Positions 15,029 to 23,604 of a DNA stretch of 56,375 bases are shown here, in pieces. Numbering within the stretch: the stretch's first letter is position 1; each line of letters begins with the position of its first letter. The notes under the pieces were generated by a model that worked only from the letters and a program-made list of their open reading frames with translations, made no database searches and was not told where the DNA came from. The stretch is from Chloroflexota bacterium. Its GTDB lineage: Bacteria > Chloroflexota > Limnocylindria > P2-11E. The stretch is from contig VBIL01000037.1 in NCBI GenBank assembly GCA_005879975.1, positions 1 through 56,375 on the forward strand, written 5' to 3'. Made by a program: the position numbers and the translations under genes.

Positions 15029-16302
15029 GCGGCGCGTTCGATCTTTGCGCCAAGCGCGCGCAGGCGGCTATCGAGATCCTCGTAGCCGCGGTCGATCTGT
15101 TCGACGTTATTCATCACGCTCGTGCCCTTCGCGCAGAGCGTCGCCGCAAGAAGGGCCATACCCGCACGGATATCCGGGCTGCGGAGGTCTGTGCCGTACA
15201 GCTGTGAAGGCCCGACAACCACGGCCCGATGCGGATCGCACAACACCAGGCGCGCCCCCATGCTCTCGAGCGATCCGACCCAGTACATGCGGCCGGGGAA
15301 CATCCACTCGTGGATGAGCACGGTGCCCTCGGCCTGCGTCGCGACCGCCGTGGCGACGCTGGTGAGGTCGGATGGGAAACCGGGCCAGATCTGCGACTGG
15401 ACTTTAGGAATGGCTCCGCCGATGTCGTGCTCGATCAGGAGCCTGTCGCTCGCCTTAACGATCAGATCCTCGGCACGGACCTCGGTCTCGACACCGAGCC
15501 GCTTGAACACCAACCGTGTCATCCGCAGGTGCTGCGGGACCGCGTTCTTGATCGTGATCTCGCCGTGAGTCATCGCGGCGGCGCCGATGAGCGAGCCGAC
15601 TTCCATGTGGTCGCTCAGGATCGTGTGCTCGATACCCCTCAGGCTATCGACGCCGTCGATGGTGATCATGTTCGTACCGATCCCGAGGATGCGCGCGCCC
15701 ATCTTCATAAGTACCAGGCCGAGCTGTTGCACATGGGGCTCGCTGGCAGCGTTTCGGATGACGGTACGACCTTTCGCGAGGACACCGGCCATGAGGGCGT
15801 TCTCGGTCGCCGTGACCGACGCCTCGTCAAGCAGGATCTCCGCTCCTTTGAGGCCATCGGTGTGGAGCCCGTATCCCGACTGACTCGCGTCGAGCTCGGC
15901 ACCGAGCGCACGCAGCGCCAGGAAGTGGGTGTCGTTACGACGTCTGCCGATGACATCGCCTCCGGGTAAACCGAGCTTCACTTTCTTGTAGCGGGCGAGC
16001 AGGGGTCCGGCGAAGAGCAGCGACGTCCGGATCTCGCCGGCAAGCTTGCCCGGGACTTCGGTGCTGCGAAGTGCGCCGGTCACGCGGACCGAGTGCGGAT
16101 CGAGCTCCTCGATCTGGGCACCGAGCGCGCTCAGTATCTCGAGCATCCCCCGGACATCGCGGATGCGCGGAACGTTCCGCAGCGTCACCGGATCGTCGGT
16201 CAGCAAGCTCGCGGCGATGAGGGGAAGCGCCTCGTTCTTGTTGCCAGCCGGTGTGATCTCGCCGCGCAGCGGCGTGCCGCCTTCGACGATGAAGCGCGCC
16301 AT
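15025..16302 (-). CDS. murA: UDP-N-acetylglucosamine 1-carboxyvinyltransferase, Asp-type active site
   Basis: A 425-residue enzyme of the first committed step of peptidoglycan synthesis. K22 and N23 in TPAGNKNEALPLIAASLL bind substrate. FAGPLLARYKKVKLGLPGG leads to D116-V-I-G, so the usual catalytic Cys of the loop (C115 in E. coli) is an Asp, as in mycobacterial and chlamydial MurA, which are known to be insensitive to fosfomycin. Other family segments are TATENALMAGVLAKG and WPGFPSDL. The ATG at 16302 is the only sensible start; thrC overlaps its end. Confidence 0.93.
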   Translation of the reverse strand: MARFIVEGGTPLRGEITPAGNKNEALPLIAASLLTDDPVTLRNVPRIRDVRGMLEILSALGAQIEELDPHSVRVTGALRSTEVPGKLAGEIRTSLLFAGPLLARYKKVKLGLPGGDVIGRRRNDTHFLALRALGAELDASQSGYGLHTDGLKGAEILLDEASVTATENALMAGVLAKGRTVIRNAASEPHVQQLGLVLMKMGARILGIGTNMITIDGVDSLRGIEHTILSDHMEVGSLIGAAAMTHGEITIKNAVPQHLRMTRLVFKRLGVETEVRAEDLIVKASDRLLIEHDIGGAIPKVQSQIWPGFPSDLTSVATAVATQAEGTVLIHEWMFPGRMYWVGSLESMGARLVLCDPHRAVVVGPSQLYGTDLRSPDIRAGMALLAATLCAKGTSVMNNVEQIDRGYEDLDSRLRALGAKIERAA

Positions 16303-16357
16303 CGGGCGAGAAGGGTAAGCGAACAGGAGGAGACCGGCCGCGAGCCGTTACTAGGAA

Positions 16358-16375
16358 CTTCTCAGCGCCTTCTCA
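16358..16375. promoter_or_regulatory. tandem CTTCTCA repeats, possible response-regulator box
   Basis: Two identical CTTCTCA heptamers begin at 16358 and 16369, exactly 11 bases (about one helical turn) apart, followed by a looser CTTCATG at 16382. Spacing of direct repeats by 11 bases is typical of OmpR/PhoB-family binding sites. They lie in the 150-base gap between divergent murA and the small exported protein, 75-100 bases upstream of the latter's ATG. Confidence 0.35.
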
Positions 16376-16455
16376 TGTCCACTTCATGCGCGCGACGAGC
16401 GCGGGCCCCACGGTGGGATCGGGCCCACCCAACGACAAAAGAAAGGAGACACGAC

Positions 16456-16710
16456 ATGGACATCAAAGGGGCGGTCATCGCGGCGCTCGCAGGAGGTTCG
16501 ATGCTGGCAGGCGTGGCGATCGGAGCCACGTTCAGCGCGGGCTCGGCAGTGAATGCCGCGACGACCCCGACGAGCAGCAACGTCCGGAGCGACACCCCGA
16601 CGGCATCGCCGGGGGTCTTCGTTTCGAACGAGGATCCGGCTCACGAGGCGACCGAGAGCGCCGAACGCGAAGCGCAGGAGAACGCGGGCCAGCGCCCGAC
16701 GGTCCCCTAA
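16456..16710 (+). CDS. small exported hypothetical protein
   Basis: An 84-residue protein with an N-terminal hydrophobic export signal (AVIAALAGGSMLAGVAIGAT, then SAGSAVNAA) and a low-complexity, acidic, Ser/Thr/Pro/Glu-rich tail (AHEATESAEREAQENAG). A strong AAGGAG lies 8 bases before the ATG. The open frame extends upstream to 16093 but that is murA shadow. No known family; probably a surface or wall-proximal protein. It has its own intergenic promoter region with the CTTCTCA repeats. Confidence 0.65.
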   Translation: MDIKGAVIAALAGGSMLAGVAIGATFSAGSAVNAATTPTSSNVRSDTPTASPGVFVSNEDPAHEATESAEREAQENAGQRPTVP

Positions 16711-16734
16711 CGCGACGGTCGGGGTCGCGCCAGG

Positions 16735-18178
16735 CTAATAGCCGAGTGCGATCCCGACCTTGGTCCCGTCGGTCCCGCCGCGCAGACCGCCGGCCTCGAT
16801 CATGATCGCGGCCGGTCGCGCAAAGAAGGTCGCCAGGACATCCTCGACCTTGACCTCGACCTCGTGTCCCATCTTCGCGAGCTCGGCACGCACGTGTTCG
16901 GGTATCCGCGAATCGACCTGCAGGCTCTCGCCCTCGTCGTGAACACGCGGCCGGCTGGTCGCCTCTTGCGGGCCGTCGCCGTAGTCCAATGCATTGACGA
17001 TGGTCTGGACCACCGCGGTCATGATCTTCCGTCCGCCAGGTGCTCCGCACACGAGGAAGGGACGGTCCCCGCGCAGCACGAGAGTCGGCGCACCCGCCCA
17101 GAGCACGCGCTTACCCGGCGCGATCGAATTCGGCCGGTCCGGACGTGGATCGAACCAGTACGTGCCATTGGTGATCAGCATTCCCGTGCCGCGCGCCATC
17201 ACGGCGGAGCCGAAACCGCCCCCGAGCGTCGCGGTGAGCGACACGAGCATCCGATCGCCGTCCACCGCGTTCACGTGAGTCGTGTTCGGCAGGTCGGCCA
17301 TCGCGGAAAGGCGCTCGACGAACGCCGTGCGTGACGCCACAGCGATCCGGTGGAGGCTCTCGGCGCCGAGCTGGGGCCAGCGGCGCAGGTCATCGCGCCC
17401 AAGGATGGCCAGCGTTCGTGCGACTGTCGGACCGCCGGTCAGGCCTGGAAGCGTGAGCACTTGATGGCCGCGATAGTCGAGCGCAAGCGGCGCGAGCTCG
17501 GCCGCCTCGTACGTCGAAAAATCCTCGCGCGTCAGGATCCCTCCCCAGATCCGGCTGCACGAGACGCTCGGGAGGCTCGAACCCGGTCGGAGGCCGATAC
17601 GGCGCGCCGCCCTCGCGGTAGTAGACGCGCTTCGCCTCCGCGTTCTTGTGCAGTCGCGACGCGAATGCCCCGAAGATGAGCGTGCTGTACCAATCGATGA
17701 GGAAGCCCTCTTTGGCGAGACGGATCGCCGGTTCGAAGAGGCGAGCCCAAGGGAGCTTGCCCAAGCGGCGATGAGCGAGCTCATATGCCGCCACCGCGCC
17801 CGGCACGCTCACCGACAAGGGACCCTCGGCGTTCGCGTCGTCTTTCACCGCGGGCCATCCGTACATGCCGGCGCGCGCATCCCCACCGCGGAGCTCGAAC
17901 ATGTCCTCGCGCGACGCGATCGGCGCGCGAGTTGAGCCGTCGAACGCGCTCGTCTTGCCGTCCCGCCAGATCACCAGGCCCGCGATGCCGCCGAGCCCGC
18001 TCCCGATCGGCGAGGTCACGCCGAGCGCGAAGGCCGTCGCCAGCGCGGCGTCGAGGGCGTTCCCGCCCTGACGCAACATTTCGACGCCCGCCTCGGCAGG
18101 AAGCGGGTCGGCCGTGACCATGCCTTTGCTCGCGGCGGCCTCGGTCTTAGTGAAAAGCCACTCGCTCCGCGTGCCCAC
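16735..18178 (-). pseudogene. ggt: gamma-glutamyltransferase, internal deletion with frameshift
   Basis: The first part (from GTG/ATG at 18178) reads MVTADPLPAEAGVEMLRQGG, GNALDAALATAFALGV, LSVSVPGAVAAYELAHRRLG and ends in frame with PPERLVQPDL. At about 17548 the homology jumps to another frame, GGILTREDFSTYEAAELAPL, and continues through the mature small-subunit start NTTHVNAVDGDRMLVSLTAT (catalytic Thr) and GTGMLITNGTYWFDP to the end. About 30-35 residues normally found between PDL(A) and GGILTRED are absent and the frame changes. Intact enzyme would be an exported, self-cleaving glutathione hydrolase. Broken gene or assembly error. Confidence 0.8.
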
Positions 18179-18193
18179 TGTGCTTTTCTCGCG

Positions 18194-18487
18194 CTAGGAG
18201 AGCTGTTTCGTGACCCGGACGGCCTCGTCCGAGGTGAAAGCGCGCATCGTGCGGCTGCGGCCGTTGCCCGCCAGGCCGTACTCAAGAGCATTGCGAAGCG
18301 CGACGTCGTCGTTCGGTGCCTCGGTGATCGCGACCGCGTCGTACTCGCCGAATGTCAAGTAGACGTCGACGAGCTTTCCGCCGGCGCGCTCGAGCCGCTC
18401 CCGGCTCGCCGCGACACGCTTGTCCCAGTCCTTGATCGTCTTGATGCCTTGCTCGGTGAAGCTGATGAGCGTGATGTAACGGGCCAC
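18194..18487 (-). CDS. GYD-domain protein
   Basis: A 97-residue single-domain protein: ARYITLISFTEQGIKTIKDW, then GGKLVDVYLTFGEYDAVAI and a C-terminal TMRAFTSDEAVRVTKQL. This matches the small GYD (ferredoxin-fold) family of unknown function. The GTG at 18487 is the family start; the longer open frame is Arg-rich shadow. It is divergent from the HAD hydrolase with 61 bases between. Confidence 0.75.
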   Translation of the reverse strand: MARYITLISFTEQGIKTIKDWDKRVAASRERLERAGGKLVDVYLTFGEYDAVAITEAPNDDVALRNALEYGLAGNGRSRTMRAFTSDEAVRVTKQLS

Positions 18488-18548
18488 GTCTGTTTTCTTG
18501 CCTCCCCTGCGAACGCGCGCGGAGTCTATTCGCCCGTAGGCTAATCGC

Positions 18549-19163
18549 ATGCGGTATGCGGCGGTCGGCTTCGACCTCCTCACCGCGCTGCTCGACACGT
18601 GGTCGCTCTGGTCGGAGATCGCCGGCGGCCGCGAGCTCGGCATGCGCTGGCACGCGGCCTCACAGGAGCTCCTCCGCGGAAAACGCTATCGGCCTTTCGA
18701 GGAGATCGTGCGTGAAGCCGCGTCGGGAGTCGGACTCGACGCGAAACGTCCGGCGGAGCTCTTGCGGCGCTGGGGCCGCGACTTCGAGCCCTGGCCTGAT
18801 GTGCCGCCGGTTCTCGAGCGCCTCGATGGCAGCCGTCGATTCATTGTCACGAACTGCTCCCGCAAGCTCGGCCGGCTGGCCGCGTTTCGCGCTGGGCGCT
18901 TCGAGCTTGTCGTGACCGCTGAAGAGGCCGGCGCATACAAGCCCGATCCGCTTCCTTATCGGATGGCGCTTGATCGACTCGGCCTCGACCCGGTGGAGGT
19001 TCTCTTCGTCGCCGGCTCCGCCCACGACGTCGGCGGGGCTGCACGCGTCGGAATGGACGTGTACTGGGCGAATCGCGGAGGCGCGCCCGCGCCGACCGAC
19101 GGCGCCGCGCTCCGCGAGGAGCCCGACCTGCGTGGATTGCTCGAGACGCTGGGCGCATCGTGA
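18549..19163 (+). CDS. HAD-superfamily hydrolase
   Basis: A 204-residue haloacid-dehalogenase-like protein. The nucleophile Asp is in VGFDLLTALLDTW (motif I), the Ser/Thr motif in RRFIVTNCSRKLG, Lys/Asp in GAYKPDPLPYRMALDRLGL, and motif IV in EVLFVAGSAHDVGGAARVGM. Note that motif I has FDLLTAL in place of FDxxGTL. Similar to 2-haloacid dehalogenase/phosphatase types; substrate unknown. Its stop overlaps the GTG of the nuclease gene (GTGA), so the two are probably co-expressed. Confidence 0.8.
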   Translation: MRYAAVGFDLLTALLDTWSLWSEIAGGRELGMRWHAASQELLRGKRYRPFEEIVREAASGVGLDAKRPAELLRRWGRDFEPWPDVPPVLERLDGSRRFIVTNCSRKLGRLAAFRAGRFELVVTAEEAGAYKPDPLPYRMALDRLGLDPVEVLFVAGSAHDVGGAARVGMDVYWANRGGAPAPTDGAALREEPDLRGLLETLGAS

Positions 19164-20983
19164 TCGGTCGCGCGGCCCTCACCCAACGCGACGACGGAAC
19201 CGTCGTCGACCCGCGCAGCGATGTGGACTGGCTGGAGTGGGTGCCCGCCGGCGAGGTGCGCAACTGGTGCGACGGGGACTTGCTCGTCGACTGGCTCGCG
19301 GAGTACGGCGAACAGCACGGTTTCCGTCGTGACGATCGGCTGCCCGGTTACGACCGAGTCTTCGATCTGCCGCGTTTCCTCATGGAGCAGGGGCGCCGCT
19401 TCGAGCAGGCTCTCCTCGTCGATCTCCAGGGGCGCTGGCCTGTGACGCGAATCGCGACGCGTCCGGATGAGGCCCGCTCTCTCGCGGCGGCAGAAGCGAC
19501 ATGGGACGCGATGAAGGACGGTGCGCCGGTGATCGCGTCGGCAGTGTTGCGGGATCCGGAGCGGCGCACTTTCGGGGTGGCGGACCTGCTGGTCCGGTCC
19601 GACATCCTGGGTGAGCTCTGCCCTGACGCGTTCGTCGGGGATCAGCTGGAGCTTCCAGTGGCCGCGATGCGGCACGGGCGTCACTACCGCGTGGTCGACG
19701 TCAAGTTCTCAACGCTGCACCTGCTGAAGGACGGCGGGCTCGGCGCGACTGACATCGACGTGATGGCCCAGGCCTGGATATATAACGAGGCGCTCGGACG
19801 AGTACAGGGATTTGTGCCACCGGCCGCCTACGTGGCGGGCCGCGCGTGGAGGCAGGGTGCCGCCCGGGGCGATCGGTGCTGGGAACGGCTCGCGCGCGTG
19901 CCTTCGGACGCGTACGTGCGCTCCCGCGACGAGGACCTCGCGAGCATCGTTGCCCGCGCCTGCGCATGGATCCGCCGCCTGCGGACCGAGGGCGCCGAGT
20001 GGCGCGTGCTGCCGATCCCATCGGTGCCCGAGCTCTGGCCGAACATGAAGGCGAACGGCGACTTCCCCTGGCACACCGCAAAGGCCGAGATCGCCATCAA
20101 GCTGGCGGATCTAACGATCCTGCCGCGCATCAACGCTGAGCTTCGCGGCGCCGCGCACGCGACGGGCGTGACGCGATGGGATGACGCGCGCACGTCGGCG
20201 GTCCTCTTCGGTCTGGATGGCGAGCACGCGCGAACGCTGGACGCGGTGATCGCGGTGAACCGCGACGGCGGCGAGCCCGTGCGGCCAGCCCGCGTCAGCG
20301 CCGACGGGGAGCGCTGGCGGATCCCGCCCGCCGCCGAGGCCTTCGTGGACTTCGAGTTCGTGCACGACCTCGATGACGACTTTCGCTCGTTCCCGCGAAA
20401 GGGAGGTCAGTCACTCATCTTCCAGATCGGGTGCGGAACGTATCGCGATCGCCAGTGGTCCTTCGACCAGTTCACGGTCGATGACCTCGGTGTGGAGGCG
20501 GAAGGACGCATGATCGACGAATGGCTCACTCACCTCGCGGCACTCGCCGCCAGCGCGGGACTGGCATCGGCGAGCGACGTGCGACTCGTCCACTGGTCGC
20601 TCGCTGAGGAGTCCAGCTTCGAGCGCGCGTACGAGTCGGCGCGATCTCGTCACCCGGACCGGGAATGGCCGGCGCTCCAGTGGTACGACCTCCTCGGCCG
20701 CGTCTTCCGTGCGGAGCCTGTCGTCGTCAGAGGCGCGTTCTCGTTCGGACTGAAGGCGATCGCGCGCGCGTTGCGCGCGCACGGGCTCATCTCCACGGAA
20801 TGGGGCGATGGTCTCGCCGACGGCGCGGGCGCGATGGCCGGCGCGTGGTCCGCCGCCGCGGATGCGCGCGCTCGCGGCCGGAGTCTCAAGGAGTCGCCGG
20901 TCATGCGCGAGATCGCCGCCTACAACGAGGTCGACTGCCGCGTGATGGCGGAGATCCTCGATCACCTCCGGCGCTCGCACTAG
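19160..20983 (+). CDS. two-domain nuclease: RecB-like PD-(D/E)XK plus RNase H-like DEDD exonuclease
   Basis: A 607-residue protein. The N-terminal half has a Cas4/RecB-type nuclease core: QGRRFEQALL (about residue 80), TFGVADLLVR (D142) and YRVVDVKFST (D180, K182). The C-terminal half resembles YprB/TM0106-associated RNase H-like domains: EAFVDFEFV (DxE, about 396-398), then SLIFQIGCG and a terminal YNEVDCRVMAEIL. The middle has a helical NMKANGDFPWHTAKAEIAIK segment. I see no helicase motifs and no Cas4 Cys cluster. It is translationally coupled to the HAD gene and followed by an ABC exporter. The substrate is unknown; a DNA repair or defence role is only inference. Confidence 0.7.
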   Translation: MIGRAALTQRDDGTVVDPRSDVDWLEWVPAGEVRNWCDGDLLVDWLAEYGEQHGFRRDDRLPGYDRVFDLPRFLMEQGRRFEQALLVDLQGRWPVTRIATRPDEARSLAAAEATWDAMKDGAPVIASAVLRDPERRTFGVADLLVRSDILGELCPDAFVGDQLELPVAAMRHGRHYRVVDVKFSTLHLLKDGGLGATDIDVMAQAWIYNEALGRVQGFVPPAAYVAGRAWRQGAARGDRCWERLARVPSDAYVRSRDEDLASIVARACAWIRRLRTEGAEWRVLPIPSVPELWPNMKANGDFPWHTAKAEIAIKLADLTILPRINAELRGAAHATGVTRWDDARTSAVLFGLDGEHARTLDAVIAVNRDGGEPVRPARVSADGERWRIPPAAEAFVDFEFVHDLDDDFRSFPRKGGQSLIFQIGCGTYRDRQWSFDQFTVDDLGVEAEGRMIDEWLTHLAALAASAGLASASDVRLVHWSLAEESSFERAYESARSRHPDREWPALQWYDLLGRVFRAEPVVVRGAFSFGLKAIARALRAHGLISTEWGDGLADGAGAMAGAWSAAADARARGRSLKESPVMREIAAYNEVDCRVMAEILDHLRRSH

Positions 20984-20998
20984 ACCTAGTCTTCCGCG

Positions 20999-21805
20999 GT
21001 GCTCCCGCTCTCTCTCCGGACGGATCTGGAGATCGCGCGCCGCGGGTACCAAAGATATGCCGCGTATCCCCTGGCGACCGCCGCCGGCGCCTTCACGAAC
21101 ATCATCTTCGGCCTCATGCGCGGATCGGTGCTGCTCGCGCTTTTCGCCGACCGCCAGCGGATCGGCGCCTACGACGCCGCCGCGACGATCACCTACGTCT
21201 GGCTCACCCAGGGCCTGCTGAACATAGTGGCCATCTGGGGGTGGCAGGAGCTCGCGCTCCGCGTGCGCACCGGCGACATCGCGACGGACCTCATCCGCCC
21301 GATCCACCCGATCCGCGCTCTGCTCGCCGCCGAGTACGGTCGCGCGACCTACCAGCTCGTCTTCCGCGGCATTCCGCCGGTCGCTGTTGGCGTGGTCGCG
21401 TTCCACGCCGCGCTGCCATCCGATGCGCTGGTATGGCTGGCGTTCTTCGCGAGCCTCGTGCTCGCGGTGGCCGTCAGCTTCGCCTTCAGGATGCTCTACA
21501 ACCTCGCCGCGTTCTGGACCACGGACACGCGAGGCACGATGATCCTCGCCCTCGTTGTCATGACCGTCTTCTCGGGATTCACCATCCCGATCCAGTTCTT
21601 CCCACCGTGGCTCGCGGCCATCGCGTACGCCACGCCCTTCCCGGCGATGGTCCAGACACCGGTCGACATCTTCGTCGGCGCGACCGCTGGCCCGCCGGTC
21701 CTGGTCGCGCTTGCGGGACAGCTTGCTTGGGCTCTCGCGATGCTTGCGGCGTCGTACGGGCTGTTCGCGCTCGGCACGCGCCGCCTGGTCGTACAGGGTG
21801 GCTGA
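20999..21805 (+). CDS. ABC-2 type exporter permease (first)
   Basis: A 268-residue, six-helix ABC-2 family permease: FTNIIFGLMRGSVLLALFAD, WLTQGLLNIVAIWGWQELAL, GDIATDLIRPIHPIRALLAA, FFASLVLAVAVSFAFRMLYN and VVMTVFSGFTIPIQFFPPWL. The motif GDIATDLIRP is typical of the paired ABC-2 permeases of this exporter group. GTG start. Followed by a second permease (8-base overlap) and an ATPase, making a complete exporter of unknown substrate. Confidence 0.85.
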   Translation: MLPLSLRTDLEIARRGYQRYAAYPLATAAGAFTNIIFGLMRGSVLLALFADRQRIGAYDAAATITYVWLTQGLLNIVAIWGWQELALRVRTGDIATDLIRPIHPIRALLAAEYGRATYQLVFRGIPPVAVGVVAFHAALPSDALVWLAFFASLVLAVAVSFAFRMLYNLAAFWTTDTRGTMILALVVMTVFSGFTIPIQFFPPWLAAIAYATPFPAMVQTPVDIFVGATAGPPVLVALAGQLAWALAMLAASYGLFALGTRRLVVQGG

Positions 21806-22610
21806 GCTCAGCGATCTCCTCGCGCTCTATCGCCGGCTCATCGCGGCGCGGCTGCGCGCCCAGCTTCAGTACCGCACATCGTTCGCTCTCGACAGCACCG
21901 GCATGCTGCTCATTTCCTTCATCGATTTCCTGGCGATCCTCGTTATCTTCGCGAACGTGCCGCAGCTGGCCGGCTGGACGCTGCCCGAGGTCGCGCTGCT
22001 CTTCGCGATCACCGGGCTCACGTTCGCGTTCACCGACCTCGCGATCGGTCACCTCGACCTGTTCCCGCAACTCATCCGCGACGGGAACTTCGATCTTCTG
22101 CTCATCCGGCCGCGGGGCACGCTGTTCCAGCTCCTGACGGCCGACTTCCAGGTGCGCCGCCTGGGCAAGGCGATCGGTGCGCTCGCGGTGCTGGCGTACG
22201 CGCTCGCGAACCTGCGCATCGATTGGGACCCGGGCCGCATCGCGATGCTCCTGTTCATCGTGCCCAGCGGGGTCGTCATCTTCGCCTCGATCTGGGTGGC
22301 GACGATCTGCATCGCGTTCTGGTCGGTCGACGCGCGCGAGGTTTCGAACGCCTTCACATACGGCGGCCAGTTCCTCGGCCAGTTCCCGATCAATCTCTAC
22401 GACCGGTGGCTCCGGCGCTTCCTCGCTTATGTCGTCCCGATCGCGTTCGTCGCGTACTTCCCCGCCCTCTACATCCTCGACAAGCCCGATCCCATCGGTC
22501 TGCCCGAGTGGCTTCGCTTCGCCTCGCCGCTGGTCGCTGTCGCCGCCACCTTCGTGGCGAGCGCGGTGTGGCGCATCGGCGTTCGCCACTACCAGAGCGC
22601 CGGCGGATGA
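21798..22610 (+). CDS. ABC-2 type exporter permease (second)
   Basis: About 270 residues with six helices. GMLLISFIDFLAILVIFANV and LFAITGLTFAFTDLAIGHLD come first, then GNFDLLLIRPRGTLFQLLTA, the same loop motif as in its neighbour, and LLFIVPSGVVIFASIWVATI. The GTG at 21798 overlaps the previous stop by 8 bases; the longer open frame upstream is shadow. The last codons overlap the ATPase ATG (ATGA). It forms a heterodimeric permease with the preceding gene. Confidence 0.85.
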   Translation: MAELSDLLALYRRLIAARLRAQLQYRTSFALDSTGMLLISFIDFLAILVIFANVPQLAGWTLPEVALLFAITGLTFAFTDLAIGHLDLFPQLIRDGNFDLLLIRPRGTLFQLLTADFQVRRLGKAIGALAVLAYALANLRIDWDPGRIAMLLFIVPSGVVIFASIWVATICIAFWSVDAREVSNAFTYGGQFLGQFPINLYDRWLRRFLAYVVPIAFVAYFPALYILDKPDPIGLPEWLRFASPLVAVAATFVASAVWRIGVRHYQSAGG

Positions 22611-23569
22611 GCGTGCCGGCGATCGAGCTCGAGCATGTCGGAAAAGACTTCGTGGTGCGGCGCGCCGTCGGTCGCTTCCGCCGCAAGACCGACGTGGTGA
22701 GTGCCGTCACGGACCTGTCGTTTTCGGTCGAGCGGGGCAGTCTCGTCGGCTACATCGGACCGAACGGGGCAGGCAAGTCCACGACGGTCAAGATGCTCAC
22801 CGGGATCCTCGTCCCGTCCCGCGGCCGGATCTCCGTGGCGGGTCTCGTCCCGACCAGGCAGCGGACGCAGCTCGCGCAGCGCATCGGGGTGATGTTCGGC
22901 CAGCGCGTGCAGCTATGGTGGGACCTTCCGCTTATCGAATCATTCGAGCTTCTCCGCTATATCTACCGCATCCCGCCGCGGACCTACGAGCGCAATCTCT
23001 CGACCTTCCGACGGCTGCTCGACCTCGATGAGTTTCTCCGGACGCCGGTGCGTCAGCTCTCCCTCGGCCAGCGTGTGCGCGGGGAGATCACCGGCGCGAT
23101 GCTCCACGACCCGGAGATCGTCTTTCTCGACGAGCCCACCATCGGGCTCGACGTCGTCGCGCGGCAGCGGGTCCGCGAATTCCTGCTCAGCGCGAACCGC
23201 GAGCGCGGGATGACCGTGCTCCTCACCTCACACGACCTCACCGACATCGAGAGGCTCTGCTCGCGGATCCTGATCATCGATCGTGGCCGCCTCATCTTCG
23301 ACGGCGACATCGACACGCTCAAGGCGCGCTATGGGAAGGAGCGCGTACTCGTCGTCGATCTCGAGGAGCCGGGCCCCGCGCTCCAACTGGATGGAGCGCG
23401 GGTGATCCGAATCGAGGGACCGCGGCAATGGATCGCCTTCGACGGCGAGCGCTTGAGCGCGGCGCAGCTGACCGCGGCGGCCGCGGCACAGGCGCCGCTC
23501 CGCGATCTCACCGTGCAGGAGCCCGAGATCGAGGACGTGGTTCGCCGGATCTACCAGGAGCGTGCGTAA
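22607..23569 (+). CDS. ABC exporter ATP-binding protein
   Basis: A 320-residue ATPase of the daunorubicin/multidrug-like exporter type. Walker A is YIGPNGAGKSTTVKMLTG, the Q-loop GVMFGQRVQLWW, the signature RQLSLGQRVRGE, Walker B EIVFLDEPTIGLD and the H-loop VLLTSHDL. A C-terminal extension of about 80 residues (VVDLEEPGPALQLDG onward) is usual for this subfamily. The ATG overlaps the permease stop. A strong terminator follows at once. Confidence 0.92.
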   Translation: MSVPAIELEHVGKDFVVRRAVGRFRRKTDVVSAVTDLSFSVERGSLVGYIGPNGAGKSTTVKMLTGILVPSRGRISVAGLVPTRQRTQLAQRIGVMFGQRVQLWWDLPLIESFELLRYIYRIPPRTYERNLSTFRRLLDLDEFLRTPVRQLSLGQRVRGEITGAMLHDPEIVFLDEPTIGLDVVARQRVREFLLSANRERGMTVLLTSHDLTDIERLCSRILIIDRGRLIFDGDIDTLKARYGKERVLVVDLEEPGPALQLDGARVIRIEGPRQWIAFDGERLSAAQLTAAAAAQAPLRDLTVQEPEIEDVVRRIYQERA

Positions 23570-23597
23570 AAGGGGGGGCGGCTGACGCCGCCCCCTT
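23570..23597. terminator. bidirectional intrinsic terminator between convergent genes
   Basis: A G-run hairpin AAGGGGGGGCGGC with loop TGA(C) and arm GCCGCCCCCTT sits right after the ATPase stop and just before the stop of the convergent NHL gene, serving both strands (A-run on one side, TTCGATCGTCT on the other). Confidence 0.8.
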
Positions 23598-23604
23598 CGA
23601 TCGT

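Noticed and set aside
19160-20983. Cas4-type CRISPR adaptation nuclease
   Set aside because: No Cys cluster, no cas genes nearby and a fused RNase H-like half.
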